Notes: a model not told the origin generated them from the letters alone. Shown: positions 33,228 through 43,946, numbered from the stretch's first letter. The stretch is DNA of 44,677 nt from Thermoplasmatota archaeon (GCA_029762535.1 JARVGK010000024.1:1-44677); one strand, 5' to 3'. A program made the numbers and translations.

Positions 33228-36110
33228 TCAATCCTTCTTCCTCTTGTTCCACCATTCAACGATTACCTCGTATCCCCACTCGTTCCTGGTCACCTTCATG
33301 AACACCACGTAGACGACCACGAGAACTGCAAGGGCGATCAGGAACCACCACCACTGAAGGATCGGGTCTGCGTCCAGGATCTTCACCGTTGTCTTGAAGT
33401 CGTTGGGCTCCTCGACCTCCTCCTTTACATCATCGTTGACATCGACGATGACCTGGAACTCCCTGTTCCCGGCCTTGGGCAGTGTATAGGTGAAGTTGTA
33501 GAAATATGTCTCCTTCGAGGCGATGGAGACATCTATCAACTTCTCCCTCACTACCTTCCCGTCCACCAGCACCTGTATGGTCCAGTTGGCAGGAGCATCT
33601 ACATTCCCGTTGTTTATGATGGGGATGGATATCTTGGTCTTCTTCTTCTCCCGAAGGCTGTTGATATCAGGGTCCCTGAACTCGATGTTCCTGACCTCCA
33701 GGTCAGGTCCCTGCACCCTTATGGGTTTGTTTACCCAGCCCATGAGGCCGTTCTCATCGGTCACGGTCAGGTTGATCATGTAGTCGCCGGGGATCATGAA
33801 CCTGTACTTCATGATCATTCCGTAAACGGTCACGTTCTCTTCTGTCTCCTTGTCCACCCACCACCAGGTGTAGTTCGCCAGCTCCTCAATGTTCCCTGAT
33901 GTCCTGGGATCGTATGACTGGCTTCCGTTGAGTGTGACCTCAGAACCCATGAGCGGATCCTCCGTCAGGGGTTTGATAACGGCCATCGGTTTGGTGGTGT
34001 CCTTCACGGTGATCGAAGTGACGTTCTCCAGAAGCTTCTCGTTCTGCACGGCATCTATCAGCTTCAGGCTGATGTTGTAGGTGCCGGGATCCGTGAACCT
34101 GTATTTCACGACCATGCCGTTAACAGGAGCCGTGTCCATACCGAAGGTCCAAACGTAGTTGGTGATGACGCTGTTGTCCGTAGCTGAAGAGGCGTTGAAC
34201 TCGAGTTCCACATCCTCTTCGACCTCGTAAGGCATCTCCATGGTCGTGTTCGAATCTACCTTCTTGACGGTGAACTCGGTCATTGTCGGAGGCATTCCGT
34301 CGGGCTTGATATGGACCCAATCGGCCTCTGACACCAATCCGGAGGAGTCGGTCACTTTCAGGGTGACGTTGTGATAGTCATTGGAGTTCTTCTTGAACTG
34401 CAATGTGACCTGATCGGCCTCATCCTCGGATGTGCCGGTCAGATTGCCCTTTACTACCTCGTAATCCGCCGCGGGCAGGGGGATCGTCCACTCGTAGCTC
34501 TCCACCTTGCCGACAGGGTCTGTGGACCCCTTGCCGGAGAGGGTGACGTTCTTGTCGAGGGAGACGACGTAGGTCTTGTCCTCCGCCCTGTAGAACTCGA
34601 AAGCGTTGCTGAAGGATATGACCGCCGTGGGGCCCTTCTCCTTCTTCGCGTTGAACTCAAGTGGATTCTTTACGAGTATCATGTTCGTCATTTCCATATA
34701 GGGGAACTCGGCATTATCTCCGAAGTCGCCCAGTATCTCGTAGTTCTCCGGGACCTTTATGATGACATGCTCTCCCGGCAGGAGGGCGAGGACCTCGACC
34801 CTGAGATTGTCGCCGTCGTTGAAGACGATCTCGCTATCGTATCCCTGGTGGGATGTGACGGTGGGATTCGCCACATCGAAGACGCTGCCCTGGAAACCAT
34901 CCGTTTCCACAGAGTAATCGCCGGAGGCGGTGTAGTGCTTTCCGTTGACAAGAATGAAGTCCTTCGTGACCTCCCATGCGGGCCCGTAGCCTTCCATGAC
35001 ATCGTCCACCATTTCGGCCTCGGACGCGTCCACGGTAAGCCAATCGCTGGAGTAGAACATGCCCGAGATCTGCATCCTGGGGGTTCCGAACGTGTTCTCG
35101 AAACCAAAGACCCTTGAGTTCGCATCCAGGGTCCACTCGGTCGTTATCGTGGGGTTCTTGATCCCGTCCTCGCCGGTCATATCGACGGTGGTGACCTTCT
35201 CCTCGGGATGTTCGATGGGTGTCATGTCGAACACCTCGTTATCGGGTGCCCAGAAGAAGGGAGCCATCGACAGATCGATCGAAGGAGCCCAGAAAGGCTC
35301 GTATCCCTTGGCCTCGACCAGCATCCTGAATGACGAATTGTATAGCGGCACCGACACGGACCCGTCCATTGTCCTGTCGAAGGGCACGATGTGCCCGTTG
35401 ATGGAGTCCCATATCTTTACGGTCACATCGGGTATGAACTTATCTCCCTCCCTTACGAAACCGAGCGCCCTGTAGGACCCTCGCTTTCCAGAAGGCTGAT
35501 TTTCGAGCTCGGCATGGTGGATCGCCTCGAGGGATGAGTTGATCTCGACGTTGACCGAGTATGTGAGCATTCCAGGATGGAATATGACCACGTGGATCTC
35601 CTCCTCGGGGCAGGTGAAGTTGGCCCAGCCGATCTCGTCGGACATGGCCATCTTATGGAAATCCTCACCAGCGAAGATATGGACGGAAGCGCCCTCGACG
35701 GGCATCATATTGTCCATGACCATTATGTGCAGCCTTGCAACATTGTCCATCATGGTCAGTGTAATAGGATAGACCGAAGAGGACCTCTCCTCGTTGAGCT
35801 TGTTCACCATTCGCGAGCTGGTCTGGTAGCCGGACATGCTTGCGAACACTTCATAGGTTCCCGGGGGCACGATGGCCATATAGTAGCCCCTTCCCTCGTC
35901 AAGATAAAGATCGTACGAGTTTCCCGAATGGACGTTGATCGCATGGACGGAAGCTCCGACTATAGGATCCTTGACCTCATCTATCACGGTCACCCTAAGG
36001 GTCACCCCGCTCTCTTCCGCGGACCCTGCCGACATCATGAGTATGACCGGCAGGACCAGGATGAGAAGGGTCATCATTCCCCACATCTTTCCGCTTGAGC
36101 TCTTCGACAT
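33228..36110 (-). CDS. PKD / CARDB surface protein with carboxypeptidase-regulatory-like domains
   Basis: A 960-residue exported protein. The start is set at ATG 36110 because GGAGG lies 7 nt upstream; an ATG at 36170 would add 20 residues without a Shine-Dalgarno. A signal peptide covers about 1-33. Three carboxypeptidase-regulatory/PEGA-like sandwiches follow (VIDEVKDPIVGASVHA, VMDNMMPVEGASVHIF and a third near residue 215). A middle region of unknown family leads to about three PKD-like domains (GSTDPVGKVESYEWTI, FNASSATDNSVITNYVWTF, NGSQSYDP). A CARDB domain (IPIINNGNVDAPANWTIQVLVDGK) precedes a membrane helix near the C-terminus (WWWFLIALAVLVVVYVVF) and a short basic tail. Likely a cell-surface adhesin or structural protein. 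Confidence 0.88.
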   Translation of the reverse strand: MSKSSSGKMWGMMTLLILVLPVILMMSAGSAEESGVTLRVTVIDEVKDPIVGASVHAINVHSGNSYDLYLDEGRGYYMAIVPPGTYEVFASMSGYQTSSRMVNKLNEERSSSVYPITLTMMDNVARLHIMVMDNMMPVEGASVHIFAGEDFHKMAMSDEIGWANFTCPEEEIHVVIFHPGMLTYSVNVEINSSLEAIHHAELENQPSGKRGSYRALGFVREGDKFIPDVTVKIWDSINGHIVPFDRTMDGSVSVPLYNSSFRMLVEAKGYEPFWAPSIDLSMAPFFWAPDNEVFDMTPIEHPEEKVTTVDMTGEDGIKNPTITTEWTLDANSRVFGFENTFGTPRMQISGMFYSSDWLTVDASEAEMVDDVMEGYGPAWEVTKDFILVNGKHYTASGDYSVETDGFQGSVFDVANPTVTSHQGYDSEIVFNDGDNLRVEVLALLPGEHVIIKVPENYEILGDFGDNAEFPYMEMTNMILVKNPLEFNAKKEKGPTAVISFSNAFEFYRAEDKTYVVSLDKNVTLSGKGSTDPVGKVESYEWTIPLPAADYEVVKGNLTGTSEDEADQVTLQFKKNSNDYHNVTLKVTDSSGLVSEADWVHIKPDGMPPTMTEFTVKKVDSNTTMEMPYEVEEDVELEFNASSATDNSVITNYVWTFGMDTAPVNGMVVKYRFTDPGTYNISLKLIDAVQNEKLLENVTSITVKDTTKPMAVIKPLTEDPLMGSEVTLNGSQSYDPRTSGNIEELANYTWWWVDKETEENVTVYGMIMKYRFMIPGDYMINLTVTDENGLMGWVNKPIRVQGPDLEVRNIEFRDPDINSLREKKKTKISIPIINNGNVDAPANWTIQVLVDGKVVREKLIDVSIASKETYFYNFTYTLPKAGNREFQVIVDVNDDVKEEVEEPNDFKTTVKILDADPILQWWWFLIALAVLVVVYVVFMKVTRNEWGYEVIVEWWNKRKKD

Positions 36111-36343
36111 CAACTTTCCTCCATTTTTCATACGTCCATTCATACCAGCCACTGGCCGGTTTTGACCCATTATTACCTTTTCTTATTTAATTGTTCCCGA
36201 CCCCCAAGTAGAAGGACAGGTCCCTGTTCGAATGATAATGGGACGCCCCCTCTAACCCATTTAGTTATATAAAACCGACTATGCGTTGGAACAGCTCTTC
36301 AAGGGGCCGGCAGGTATCTGTGCGGATCCCGTTAGCGATACAT

Positions 36344-38332
36344 TCATCCGATGGAGGGTTCCGGTGGTCCGGGGAAAAGGTCACTACCCTTTGGAAGCAT
36401 CTTCGTCAGCCTCTGGAGGAGGGATTCGCTCTTGGTATGCTTTACGAGCGCTATGTCGAGGACCTCCCGGATGTCGCTGACGGGGATCACCTCGACCAGT
36501 TCCCTGAACCTATCGTCCAGTATCACGTCCTTCTGGTTGGCCTTGGGTATTATTACCCTCTTGAGACCGGATTTGGCGGCCGCCTCGATCTTCGCCGAAA
36601 CCCCGCCGACCGGAAGAACGTCCCCTCTCACGGATATCGAGCCGGTCATCGCGACCTCAAGATTGACCGGGATCTCCTCGAGAGCGGATATGACCGCCGT
36701 TGCGATGCTTATCGATGCGGAATCTCCGTCAACACCCTGGCTGTCCATGAACTGTATGTGAACGTCGTAGTTGGATATGTCCTTCCCGGTGAGGGTCTTT
36801 ATCAGGGCCGAGACGTTCTGGACGGATTCGCGGGCGATCTCGCCCAGTCTTCCGGTCGCGATTATTCGGCCCTCCTGCTTGGACGAGGCGGGTGTTATCT
36901 CGGCCGCGACCCTGGTGACGATACCGGACATCTCCTGAAGGCTCTCATCCCCCAGAAGCACCGCAAGACCGTTGACCACGCCCACCCTCGAACCCTTGCT
37001 CGAGATCTCGATATACTCCTTGCGTTTGTCTATCTCCCGGTCCGCGACCTGCTGCTCCAGAGACCTCGATATGAGCTTTCCTGTCTGAATGTCCCCCAGA
37101 TTCACGAGCCGGTGCCTTCTCTCCTTCGCTATGTCGCCGCCTGCCCTTACCAGCCCTCCCAGCTCCCTGAACCTAAGTGAGAGCTGCCCCCTGACGCCGC
37201 TGCGGCGCTGGGCCTCCCTTATGACCTCGGCTATCGCCTCGGCCTTGAAGTGAGGGATCTTCCCGTCCTTCTTTATCTCCTGGGCGATGAAGCGGACCAA
37301 TTTCAGCCTGTTCTCCGGTGTATCGTCGAAAGTGCTCTTGACGTATACCTCGTAACCATATCCCCTGATCCTCGATCTCAAAGCGGGATGCATGCCCCCG
37401 TACCTCTGACCGTCGCTGCCCTTCTGGCCGTAGACCGAATCCAGATTTCCAGCGGCGACGAGAATGAAATCACACGGGGCGGCCTCGGTCTTTACCATGG
37501 CCCCGGCGGACCTCTCGGACTGTCCGAAGATAGAGAACCTCTTCTCCTGCATGGCTGTTAGCAGGGACTGCTGCGATTCGGGCCTGAGAAGGTTTATCTC
37601 ATCTATGAAGAGCACGCCCTTGTTGGCCTTGTGTATGGAACCTACCTCGACCCTGTCGTGCGGAGGTGTTTCGAGGCCTCCGCTCTGGAACGGATCGTGC
37701 TTCACGTCGCCGAGCAGGGCTCCCGCGTGGGCTCCCGTGGCGTCGATGAAGGGGGCCTCGCCGACCTTCTCATGGGATACGAGGAGCTTCGGTATCAGCT
37801 CGTCCGTCTTCTTGGACATGGACAGGAACCTGGACATGAAGAGCACCGCGACCACCCCCATGGCGGCCACGAGCAGGATGAGGGGGTTGCTGTCCACAAG
37901 CAGGAAGTATGCCCCGGCTCCGATGATGATCAGTATGACGATCAGGTACTTGAGGGAGCTCTTCCTCTCCTTGTTCAGCTGGGCCTGGTTCTTTGCCGCC
38001 TTTGTTATCTCAGATCCCTTCCCAGCAGGAACTATCCTTATTCTGGGCTCGTTCGGGTCCTCCTGATTGGGATAGACGAGAACGTCCTCCAACTCCTCCG
38101 GGGGCAGGAATTCGGTCATGGACCTGGCTATCATCGACTTACCGGTCCCTGGATCCCCTATGAGGAGCAGATGCCTCCTCTGCTCCGCGGCCTTCCTTGC
38201 CACCTCTACGGCCTCGTCCTGTCCAATGACCTGGCTCATGAGATCCTTGGGCACATCCACGTCATTGGTGGTCCGGATCCCTTTTTGCTCCAGCCACTTC
38301 TCGATCTCGTCCCTTTTGGAGGTCCTCTTCAA
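36344..38332 (-). CDS. lonB: Archaeal membrane-bound Lon protease LonB
   Basis: A 662-residue ATP-dependent protease. The AAA+ domain has Walker [10 protein letters not shown] (residues 59-67), then two membrane helices inserted at about 125-170 (the LonB hallmark), and Walker [11 protein letters not shown] near 245. The C-terminal serine protease domain carries the Ser of [12 protein letters not shown] and the Lys of [12 protein letters not shown] as catalytic dyad. It degrades unfolded cytosolic and membrane proteins. The start is TTG 38332, with GGTGA 6 nt upstream. The 3' gap to the next minus-strand gene start (36110) carries a TATAAC-like stretch and nothing else clear. Confidence 0.95.
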   Translation of the reverse strand: MKRTSKRDEIEKWLEQKGIRTTNDVDVPKDLMSQVIGQDEAVEVARKAAEQRRHLLLIGDPGTGKSMIARSMTEFLPPEELEDVLVYPNQEDPNEPRIRIVPAGKGSEITKAAKNQAQLNKERKSSLKYLIVILIIIGAGAYFLLVDSNPLILLVAAMGVVAVLFMSRFLSMSKKTDELIPKLLVSHEKVGEAPFIDATGAHAGALLGDVKHDPFQSGGLETPPHDRVEVGSIHKANKGVLFIDEINLLRPESQQSLLTAMQEKRFSIFGQSERSAGAMVKTEAAPCDFILVAAGNLDSVYGQKGSDGQRYGGMHPALRSRIRGYGYEVYVKSTFDDTPENRLKLVRFIAQEIKKDGKIPHFKAEAIAEVIREAQRRSGVRGQLSLRFRELGGLVRAGGDIAKERRHRLVNLGDIQTGKLISRSLEQQVADREIDKRKEYIEISSKGSRVGVVNGLAVLLGDESLQEMSGIVTRVAAEITPASSKQEGRIIATGRLGEIARESVQNVSALIKTLTGKDISNYDVHIQFMDSQGVDGDSASISIATAVISALEEIPVNLEVAMTGSISVRGDVLPVGGVSAKIEAAAKSGLKRVIIPKANQKDVILDDRFRELVEVIPVSDIREVLDIALVKHTKSESLLQRLTKMLPKGSDLFPGPPEPSIG

Positions 38333-38466
38333 ACAGCATCACCGATGTGGTCCATTTAGATCCGTATCATCCCATGTACCTACAGGTAGATAAAATATGT
38401 TTCCCCATCAAACTGATCTTGGACCCATGGCAAGTTTTTTCACATGAACTGACCATAGACCCGTTC

Positions 38467-38661
38467 ATGGTTCCAGGAGGCTCCTTGCGCAAAGGTAGGG
38501 ACCCATGGGGGGAGAGATCGAACGACCCGTTCATCAGGGAGCTGAGGAGGAACCCCAAGAGATATGCCCTGCTGCAGGCCGCCATATCCGTGGGACTGGC
38601 CCTTTTCTGGGTCCTCTTCATCATCGGATTGCTGGTCTATTTCGCGTTCCTCCTTCTTTGA
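38467..38661 (+). CDS. Small predicted membrane protein
   Basis: A 64-residue protein with a charged N-terminal half (RDPWGERSNDPFIRELRRNPKR) and one or two C-terminal hydrophobic helices (ISVGLALFWVLFIIGLLVYFAFLLL). The open frame extends back to 38347 but that part looks like promoter DNA; TTG 38484 with GGAGG just upstream is another possible start. It is divergent from lonB and convergent with the metallo-hydrolase gene. Function unknown. Confidence 0.55.
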   Translation: MVPGGSLRKGRDPWGERSNDPFIRELRRNPKRYALLQAAISVGLALFWVLFIIGLLVYFAFLLL

Positions 38662-38674
38662 GAGCGGCGGGGCC

Positions 38675-39319
38675 TCATACGAAACGCATCATGCCAACGG
38701 CGGATGCGATCTCGCGGGAGGGGTTCTCGAGCTCGTAGCGGCCATGGCCTGGATACAATGCCTTGACCTCGAGTTCCCGGAGCCTGTCGATGGACCCCTT
38801 GTGCGTCTCAAGGTCCCCCCCTGGCAGGTCCCATCGGCCCACACCGCCATCGCAGAATATCAGGTCACCGCAGAAGAGGTCCCTGGACCTTTCGTCGTGG
38901 TAGCACACCTGTCCCGGGCAATGGCCCGGGGATGGTATGATCGCGAGGTCCAACTCCCCCGATCGGAACCTGTCCGATATGATCTTAACATCTTCGATAG
39001 GGCTCATCGCCTTCCCGAACAGGAAGCTGCCAGTCATCATCGTATCGGGCCCCCCTACGACCCTCGCACACGCTTGGGAGGCCATCACCGAGCCCCCCAA
39101 CCTCCGAACGATCTCCTGAGCCCCCCCGCAGTGATCGAAATGCTCATGGGTCAAAAGGACCCCCAGGAATTCCATCCCATGGGTCCTGGATGCGATCTCT
39201 TGAACGACCCTGTCGCAGGACGCGCCCGTTCCCGCATCGACCAAAATGGCCCTGTCGCCTTCGGTCAGCAGATATATATTGGAATCCATGGGTCCTGAGG
39301 TGATTGGGGTAACTTCCAT
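38675..39319 (-). CDS. Metallo-beta-lactamase-fold hydrolase (glyoxalase II-like)
   Basis: A 214-residue enzyme from ATG 39319. It has the zinc motif HEHFDHCGG, then a His in PSPGHCPGQV, an Asp in LFCGDLIF and a final His in ALYPGHG, i.e. a complete dinuclear metal site. It resembles glyoxalase II-like thioester hydrolases; substrate unknown. The frame extends to 39370, but those residues (KKQSSFPTTG) overlap promoter DNA, and GGTG lies 5-6 nt before ATG 39319. It is divergent from cca, with about 60 bp between starts. Confidence 0.88.
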   Translation of the reverse strand: MEVTPITSGPMDSNIYLLTEGDRAILVDAGTGASCDRVVQEIASRTHGMEFLGVLLTHEHFDHCGGAQEIVRRLGGSVMASQACARVVGGPDTMMTGSFLFGKAMSPIEDVKIISDRFRSGELDLAIIPSPGHCPGQVCYHDERSRDLFCGDLIFCDGGVGRWDLPGGDLETHKGSIDRLRELEVKALYPGHGRYELENPSREIASAVGMMRFV

Positions 39320-39379
39320 ATTAACACCGGTCGTCGGGAACGAGGATTGTTTTTTTAACATAAAATACATACCACGCCC

Positions 39380-40801
39380 ATGCGACGATCCCGAGAGGAC
39401 ACATGGACATTCCCTCCCGAGGCCAGGAGCGAGGTCCTGCGTTCCATCTCACCCACCCCCGAGGAGATCGAAATGGTCGAGGGGGCCACCATCGCCCTCC
39501 TGGACAGGATCGACGGCGCGATCGAAGACCAGGACATCCCGGACGCCCGCACGGTCCTTACGGGTTCCGTCGCCAAAGGGACCTATCTCAAGGACCCCGA
39601 TCTGGACGTGTTCGTCCTCTTTCCCATCGGAACGGATCCGGACATAATGAAGGAAAAGGGGCTGTTGATAGGGAGCAAGGTGCTTGAGGACGCGGATCTG
39701 AGCTATGCCCAGCATCCATACATGCACGGTCGTTTCATGGGATTCGAGACGGACGTCGTCCCCGCCATGGACATCCCCAAGGGCGAGAGGATAATCACGG
39801 CAGTGGACAGAACGCCGCATCACACCGAGTTCATCAACAGGAACCTCGATCCCGGCGCCAGGCAGGATGTGATGCTGCTCAAGGCCTTCCTAAAAGGCAT
39901 AGGGTCCTACGGGGCGGAGGATACCGTCTCAGGCTTCTCCGGATACCTGACGGAGCTGTTCATCTTAGCTCTAGGATCCTTCGAGGGCGCGATCGAATAC
40001 CTCGCCTCCCTGCCGGTCATCAGGAGGCCGCCCCTCCGATCCGAGGAATCCGGTGCGGAGCATATCCTTCCGGGATCGGTCCCGCCGTTGGACATGGCCT
40101 CCATCGCCAAAGGGTCCGCTTCCTCCCGTGATGGATGGGCGAAGGAGCTCATGGGCAGTCCTCTCATACTCAGGGACCCCGTGGATCCTGACAGGAACGT
40201 GGCCTCACCGCTTTCAGGCCAGACCCTGGCGCATACGGCTGGATGCGCCGCGGACCTGGTCCGTGAGCCCGGACCCCGACCGTTCCATCCTTTCTCCGTA
40301 CGCCCACACGATCCGGATAAGTTGAAAGATACCTTGACCGTGCCTTCGCTCTACTTCGACCTGCCGCCCGGACCGCCCTCCCGGGTGCATTCCCAGATCA
40401 AAAGCAGCATGAACAGGCTTTCCAAGGCTCTTGTGCGGGAGGGGTTCTCCAGAGCCGTGATCGCGTACCGGTTGGAATTCCCATGGGGTTATCCGATAGA
40501 CGGGGCATACCTCAAGGGCAGAGCGGTATGGTACTCTTCCATCGATAGGCCCCAACTCAGGTTCCGGCCAAGGACCGAACCAGAGGTCCTCGACAGGAGT
40601 TTCAGGCACAGCGGCCCGCCGGTAGGCCATCCTCTTGAAGGCGATTTCCGGAAGAGATGGGAGGGGAAAACCGTATCCTCCGAGTCCGGGCGACTGTACG
40701 TGATGATACAGCGCAGGACCGTGGATCCCCTGACCCTCGCCATGGAGATATGGCCCGGTATCGGACATGGGCCCGATATCCCCCATGACCTTTCGGCATG
40801 A
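39380..40801 (+). CDS. cca: CCA-adding enzyme (class I tRNA nucleotidyltransferase)
   Basis: A 473-residue archaeal class I enzyme that builds or repairs the 3' CCA of tRNA without a template. The nucleotidyltransferase signature is Gly62-Ser63 (LTGSVAKGTYLKDPDLDVFV) with the carboxylates Asp74 and Asp76, plus the later Asp in ETDVVPAMD. The family pattern continues with HTEFINRNL and LLKAFLKGIGSYGAE. Length is normal for the archaeal class. It has its own AT-rich promoter (TTTTTTTAACATAAAATA, just upstream) shared divergently with the hydrolase gene. It works after tRNase Z, also in this window. Confidence 0.95.
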   Translation: MRRSREDTWTFPPEARSEVLRSISPTPEEIEMVEGATIALLDRIDGAIEDQDIPDARTVLTGSVAKGTYLKDPDLDVFVLFPIGTDPDIMKEKGLLIGSKVLEDADLSYAQHPYMHGRFMGFETDVVPAMDIPKGERIITAVDRTPHHTEFINRNLDPGARQDVMLLKAFLKGIGSYGAEDTVSGFSGYLTELFILALGSFEGAIEYLASLPVIRRPPLRSEESGAEHILPGSVPPLDMASIAKGSASSRDGWAKELMGSPLILRDPVDPDRNVASPLSGQTLAHTAGCAADLVREPGPRPFHPFSVRPHDPDKLKDTLTVPSLYFDLPPGPPSRVHSQIKSSMNRLSKALVREGFSRAVIAYRLEFPWGYPIDGAYLKGRAVWYSSIDRPQLRFRPRTEPEVLDRSFRHSGPPVGHPLEGDFRKRWEGKTVSSESGRLYVMIQRRTVDPLTLAMEIWPGIGHGPDIPHDLSA

Positions 40802-40909
40802 TATATCGGCCCCGTTCGGCCGGGTCGGGGCAAGGTTAATTACGAACCGCTCTCTACCCTTCGATAACAGTGGAAAGCTTATAGGGGAAGATCCTCGGGG
40901 GCCGATATT

Positions 40910-41767
40910 ATGAGCCTTGAAAGATTCGATTACTGGACGGATATCGATGACAACGCGGCCGATCTCGCCGGGATAAGCACGGAGGCGAGGCGCTGGATCA
41001 TCAGGATGACGCATGAGGCGGGCTCCGGGCACCCCGGAGGTTCCCTGTCGTCCATCGACATACTGATAGCGCTGTACTTCAAGGTCATGAGGCACGATCC
41101 CTCCGATCCCACCTGGCCCGACAGGGACAGGCTGGTCATGTCCAAGGGCCATGGGGCGCCCGCTCTCTACACCGCGCTTTCACTGGCGGGATATTTTGTG
41201 AGGGAGGAGCTTTTGACCCTGAGGAAACTCGGCAGCAGGCTGCAGGGGCATCCGAGCATGAACAAGACCCCGGGAATAGACATGTCCACGGGATCATTGG
41301 GCCAGGGGCTGTCCATTGCCCTGGGGATCGCGCTCGGAGCGAGGCTCGACCGCAAGGATCACAGGGTCTACTGTATACTCGGCGACGGGGAGGTACAGGA
41401 AGGGCAGGTATGGGAGGCGGCGATGGCGGCCGCGCATTACAAGGCCGACAACCTCTGCGCGGTCCTGGACCGAAACAATCTGCAGATCGACGGGCCCACC
41501 GAGAAGATAATGTCCATCGAACCCGCCCTCCACAAGTTCGAGTCCTTCGGATGGAACACGATCGAGATCAACGGGCACGATTTCAAGGACATACTCAAGG
41601 CGTTCCACGATGCGGAGACCGTGAAGGGCAGGCCCACGATGATCATCGCGAACACGGTCAAGGGCAAGGGCGTCTCCTTCATGGAGGGATCGGTGAAGTT
41701 CCACGGCAAGACCACGACACCGGAGGAGCTTGAGAGGGCGTTGTCCGAGCTCGGAGGTGATATCTGA
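40910..41767 (+). CDS. Transketolase, N-terminal (TPP-binding) subunit
   Basis: A 285-residue protein with the thiamine-diphosphate half of transketolase. Motifs are RMTHEAGSGHPGGSLSS, SKGHGAPALY, STGSLGQGLSIALG and GDGEVQEGQVWEA with the Mg/TPP-binding asparagine in LDRNNLQIDG. In archaea the enzyme is commonly split in two subunits; the C half follows with a 1-bp overlap. It transfers two-carbon units among pentose, hexose and triose phosphates, supplying ribose 5-phosphate or erythrose 4-phosphate. Confidence 0.95.
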   Translation: MSLERFDYWTDIDDNAADLAGISTEARRWIIRMTHEAGSGHPGGSLSSIDILIALYFKVMRHDPSDPTWPDRDRLVMSKGHGAPALYTALSLAGYFVREELLTLRKLGSRLQGHPSMNKTPGIDMSTGSLGQGLSIALGIALGARLDRKDHRVYCILGDGEVQEGQVWEAAMAAAHYKADNLCAVLDRNNLQIDGPTEKIMSIEPALHKFESFGWNTIEINGHDFKDILKAFHDAETVKGRPTMIIANTVKGKGVSFMEGSVKFHGKTTTPEELERALSELGGDI

Positions 41768-42711
41768 TGGAATGGAAGCTCAAGAACATGAGGCCCGGGT
41801 TCGGCGAGGCCCTGGTCGAGCTCGGGAGCAAGTACCAGAACATCGTGGCGCTGAACGCCGACCTCTCGGGTTCGACGACGACCTCCATGTTCGAGTCCGC
41901 TTACCCGGAGCGCTTCTTCAATATGGGAGTGGCGGAGCAGAACATGATGGGCGTGGCCGCAGGGCTGGCATCGACGGGCAAGATCGTGTTCGCATCGACG
42001 TTCGCGATGTTCGCCACAGGGCGGGCCTACGACCAGGTCCGGCAGTCCATCGCCTACCCCAAGTTGAGCGTGAAGATCGTTGCGACGCATGCGGGGATAA
42101 CCGTCGGGGGCGACGGTGCGTCACATCAGATGCACGAGGACCTCGCCCTCATGAGGGTACTTCCCCACATGACCGTGATAGCCCCGGCGGATTACTGGGA
42201 AACGAAGAAAGCGGTGCTCAACGTCGCCCGGACCCCGGGACCCTGTTACATAAGGACCGGGAGGACGGACACACCCCTGATATACGACGAGGATTACGAT
42301 TTCAGGATAGGCATCGCCGACACCCTTGTGGACGGCGAGGACGTCACCGTGATCGCCATGGGATTGATGGTCAGCAAGGCCATGGAGGCCGCGGAGGTCC
42401 TGGGGAAGGAGGGCATATCCGCCAGGGTCGTGAACCTTTCAACGATCAAGCCGATAGACAAGAACTGCATCATCAAGGCCGCCCGCGATACCGGGGCGAT
42501 AGTCACGGCGGAGGAGCACAACATGATAGTGGGTATGGGATCCGCCGTCGCGGAGGTGCTCCTGGACCATGAACCGGTCCCGCAGAGGAGGGTCGGGATC
42601 CCCGACGTTTTCGGGGAGTCGGGCGAATCCGAGGAGCTGATGCAGGCCTACGGATTGACGGTAGAGAACATAGTCGAGAGCGCGAAGAAAGCTGTGGCGA
42701 TGAAGAGGTGA
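41767..42711 (+). CDS. Transketolase, C-terminal (pyrimidine-binding) subunit
   Basis: A 314-residue partner subunit. It contains [27 protein letters not shown], the conserved Glu that activates TPP in that motif, [21 protein letters not shown], and the C-terminal regulatory domain with [26 protein letters not shown] lies directly upstream of ATG 41767, within the last codons of the N subunit, so the two are translationally coupled. Confidence 0.95.
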   Translation: MEWKLKNMRPGFGEALVELGSKYQNIVALNADLSGSTTTSMFESAYPERFFNMGVAEQNMMGVAAGLASTGKIVFASTFAMFATGRAYDQVRQSIAYPKLSVKIVATHAGITVGGDGASHQMHEDLALMRVLPHMTVIAPADYWETKKAVLNVARTPGPCYIRTGRTDTPLIYDEDYDFRIGIADTLVDGEDVTVIAMGLMVSKAMEAAEVLGKEGISARVVNLSTIKPIDKNCIIKAARDTGAIVTAEEHNMIVGMGSAVAEVLLDHEPVPQRRVGIPDVFGESGESEELMQAYGLTVENIVESAKKAVAMKR

Positions 42712-42716
42712 TGAAA

Positions 42717-43364
42717 ATGAAGATATTCCTGGATACGGCCAATATCGAAGAGATCAGAAAAGCCAGCGAACTTGGTGTCGTGGACGGCGTCACGACCAAC
42801 CCCTCCCTCATAGCGAAGGAAGGTAGGAGGTTCGAGGATGTGGTCAAGGAGATATGCTCGATCGTTGACGGCCCCATATCGGCCGAGACCGTCACCGAGA
42901 TGGCGGATACCATGGTCGAGGAGGCCGTCCGTTTATCGAAGATACATCCGAACATAGTCGTGAAGATACCCATGACGGCCGAAGGGCTCAAGGCCGTCAG
43001 TGAGTGCAGAAAAAGGGGCATCAAGACGAACGTCACCCTGATATTCTCGGCGAACCAGGCCCTTCTTGCCGCAAAGGCCGGGGCCAACTACGTTTCTCCT
43101 TTCGTGGGAAGATTGGACGACAACACGGAATACGGCATGGACCTCGTCGAGAGGATCGTGTCCATATTCCACAACTACGTTTACGATACCGAGGTGATAG
43201 TCGCCTCCGTGAGGAACCCGATCCATGTCCTTGAGGCCGCGCAGATGGGAGCGGACATAGCAACGGTTCCGTATTCCGTGCTGATGCAGATGCTCAAGCA
43301 CCCTCTGACCGACATCGGGATCCAGAAGTTCCTATCGGACTGGAAAAAGGTCCCCAAGGAGTGA
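42717..43364 (+). CDS. tal: Transaldolase, TalC / fructose-6-phosphate aldolase-like
   Basis: A 215-residue TIM-barrel enzyme of the short transaldolase group. Features are [32 protein letters not shown] with the Schiff-base lysine near residue 84 region, [17 protein letters not shown] and [12 protein letters not shown] 42717 has GAGGTG 6 nt upstream; GTG 42708 and ATG 42711 overlap the transketolase stop and lack spacing. With transketolase it completes the non-oxidative pentose phosphate interconversions. Confidence 0.93.
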   Translation: MKIFLDTANIEEIRKASELGVVDGVTTNPSLIAKEGRRFEDVVKEICSIVDGPISAETVTEMADTMVEEAVRLSKIHPNIVVKIPMTAEGLKAVSECRKRGIKTNVTLIFSANQALLAAKAGANYVSPFVGRLDDNTEYGMDLVERIVSIFHNYVYDTEVIVASVRNPIHVLEAAQMGADIATVPYSVLMQMLKHPLTDIGIQKFLSDWKKVPKE

Positions 43365-43840
43365 GGACGACGAGGATCCTCGTCGTCGGCGTCGGATCCC
43401 GGCTAAGGGGGGACGACGCCGCCGGGCCATTGACAGTTGACGTGCTCAGGGATATGTTGGAGCGCGAAGGCCACCCCCCCGGCACGGAGATCAATTTGAT
43501 AGACGCCGACGTCATGCCCGAGAACTACACCAAGCCAATTCAGGAGAGCGGGGCTGACGCTGTTTTTTTCATAGACGCAGTGGACCTGGGCCTGCCCCCG
43601 GGCGAGGTCAGGATCGTCCCTCCGGAGAGGATCGACGCCTGCCTGCCATCGACGCACACCCTGCCGATGTCCCATGTTATGGCATATATCAAAGAGGCGA
43701 TCCCCAGGGTGGATCTCATCGGCGTTCAGATAAGGAGCGCGGGATTGTTCGAGGAGATGTCGGAGGAGGTCCGGGAGGCATGTTCCCGGCTAGCCGGAAC
43801 GATCGTGGACGGGGGGTGGAGGGGGATCCCCTCGGCATGA
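43361..43840 (+). CDS. hycI: Hydrogenase maturation protease (HycI/HyaD family)
   Basis: A 159-residue endopeptidase of the family that removes the C-terminal tail of the large subunit of [NiFe] hydrogenases after nickel insertion. The start pattern is [17 protein letters not shown] (GDD around residue 18-19). Further metal-site residues are Asp72 in FFIDAVDLG and His99 in STHTLPMS, matching the Asp/Asp/His nickel-recognition set. Start is GTG 43361, overlapping the transaldolase stop. No hydrogenase subunits are in the window; the gene travels here with pentose-phosphate genes. Confidence 0.88.
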   Translation: MRTTRILVVGVGSRLRGDDAAGPLTVDVLRDMLEREGHPPGTEINLIDADVMPENYTKPIQESGADAVFFIDAVDLGLPPGEVRIVPPERIDACLPSTHTLPMSHVMAYIKEAIPRVDLIGVQIRSAGLFEEMSEEVREACSRLAGTIVDGGWRGIPSA

Positions 43841-43946
43841 AATATATCTATATAGTATTTTCATATAATATAATATATATTTATTTTAGGGGATTTTTCG
43901 TTGGTTTTAAATATTTATCAAGACGATACCTACCAAGGTGATCCAA
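43841..43946. promoter_or_regulatory. Very AT-rich promoter region
   Basis: About 80 bp of nearly pure A/T follow the hycI stop. A TTTTAAATATTTA box near 43905-43917 predicts transcription near 43940, directly before an AAGGTGATCC ribosome site and the ATG at 43947. The T-rich stretches at the start may also end the hycI transcript. Confidence 0.55.

Noticed and set aside
33111..33899. 262-aa plus-strand frame opposite the PKD/CARDB gene
   Set aside because: Antisense shadow of a clear surface protein and it would start inside the terminator region.
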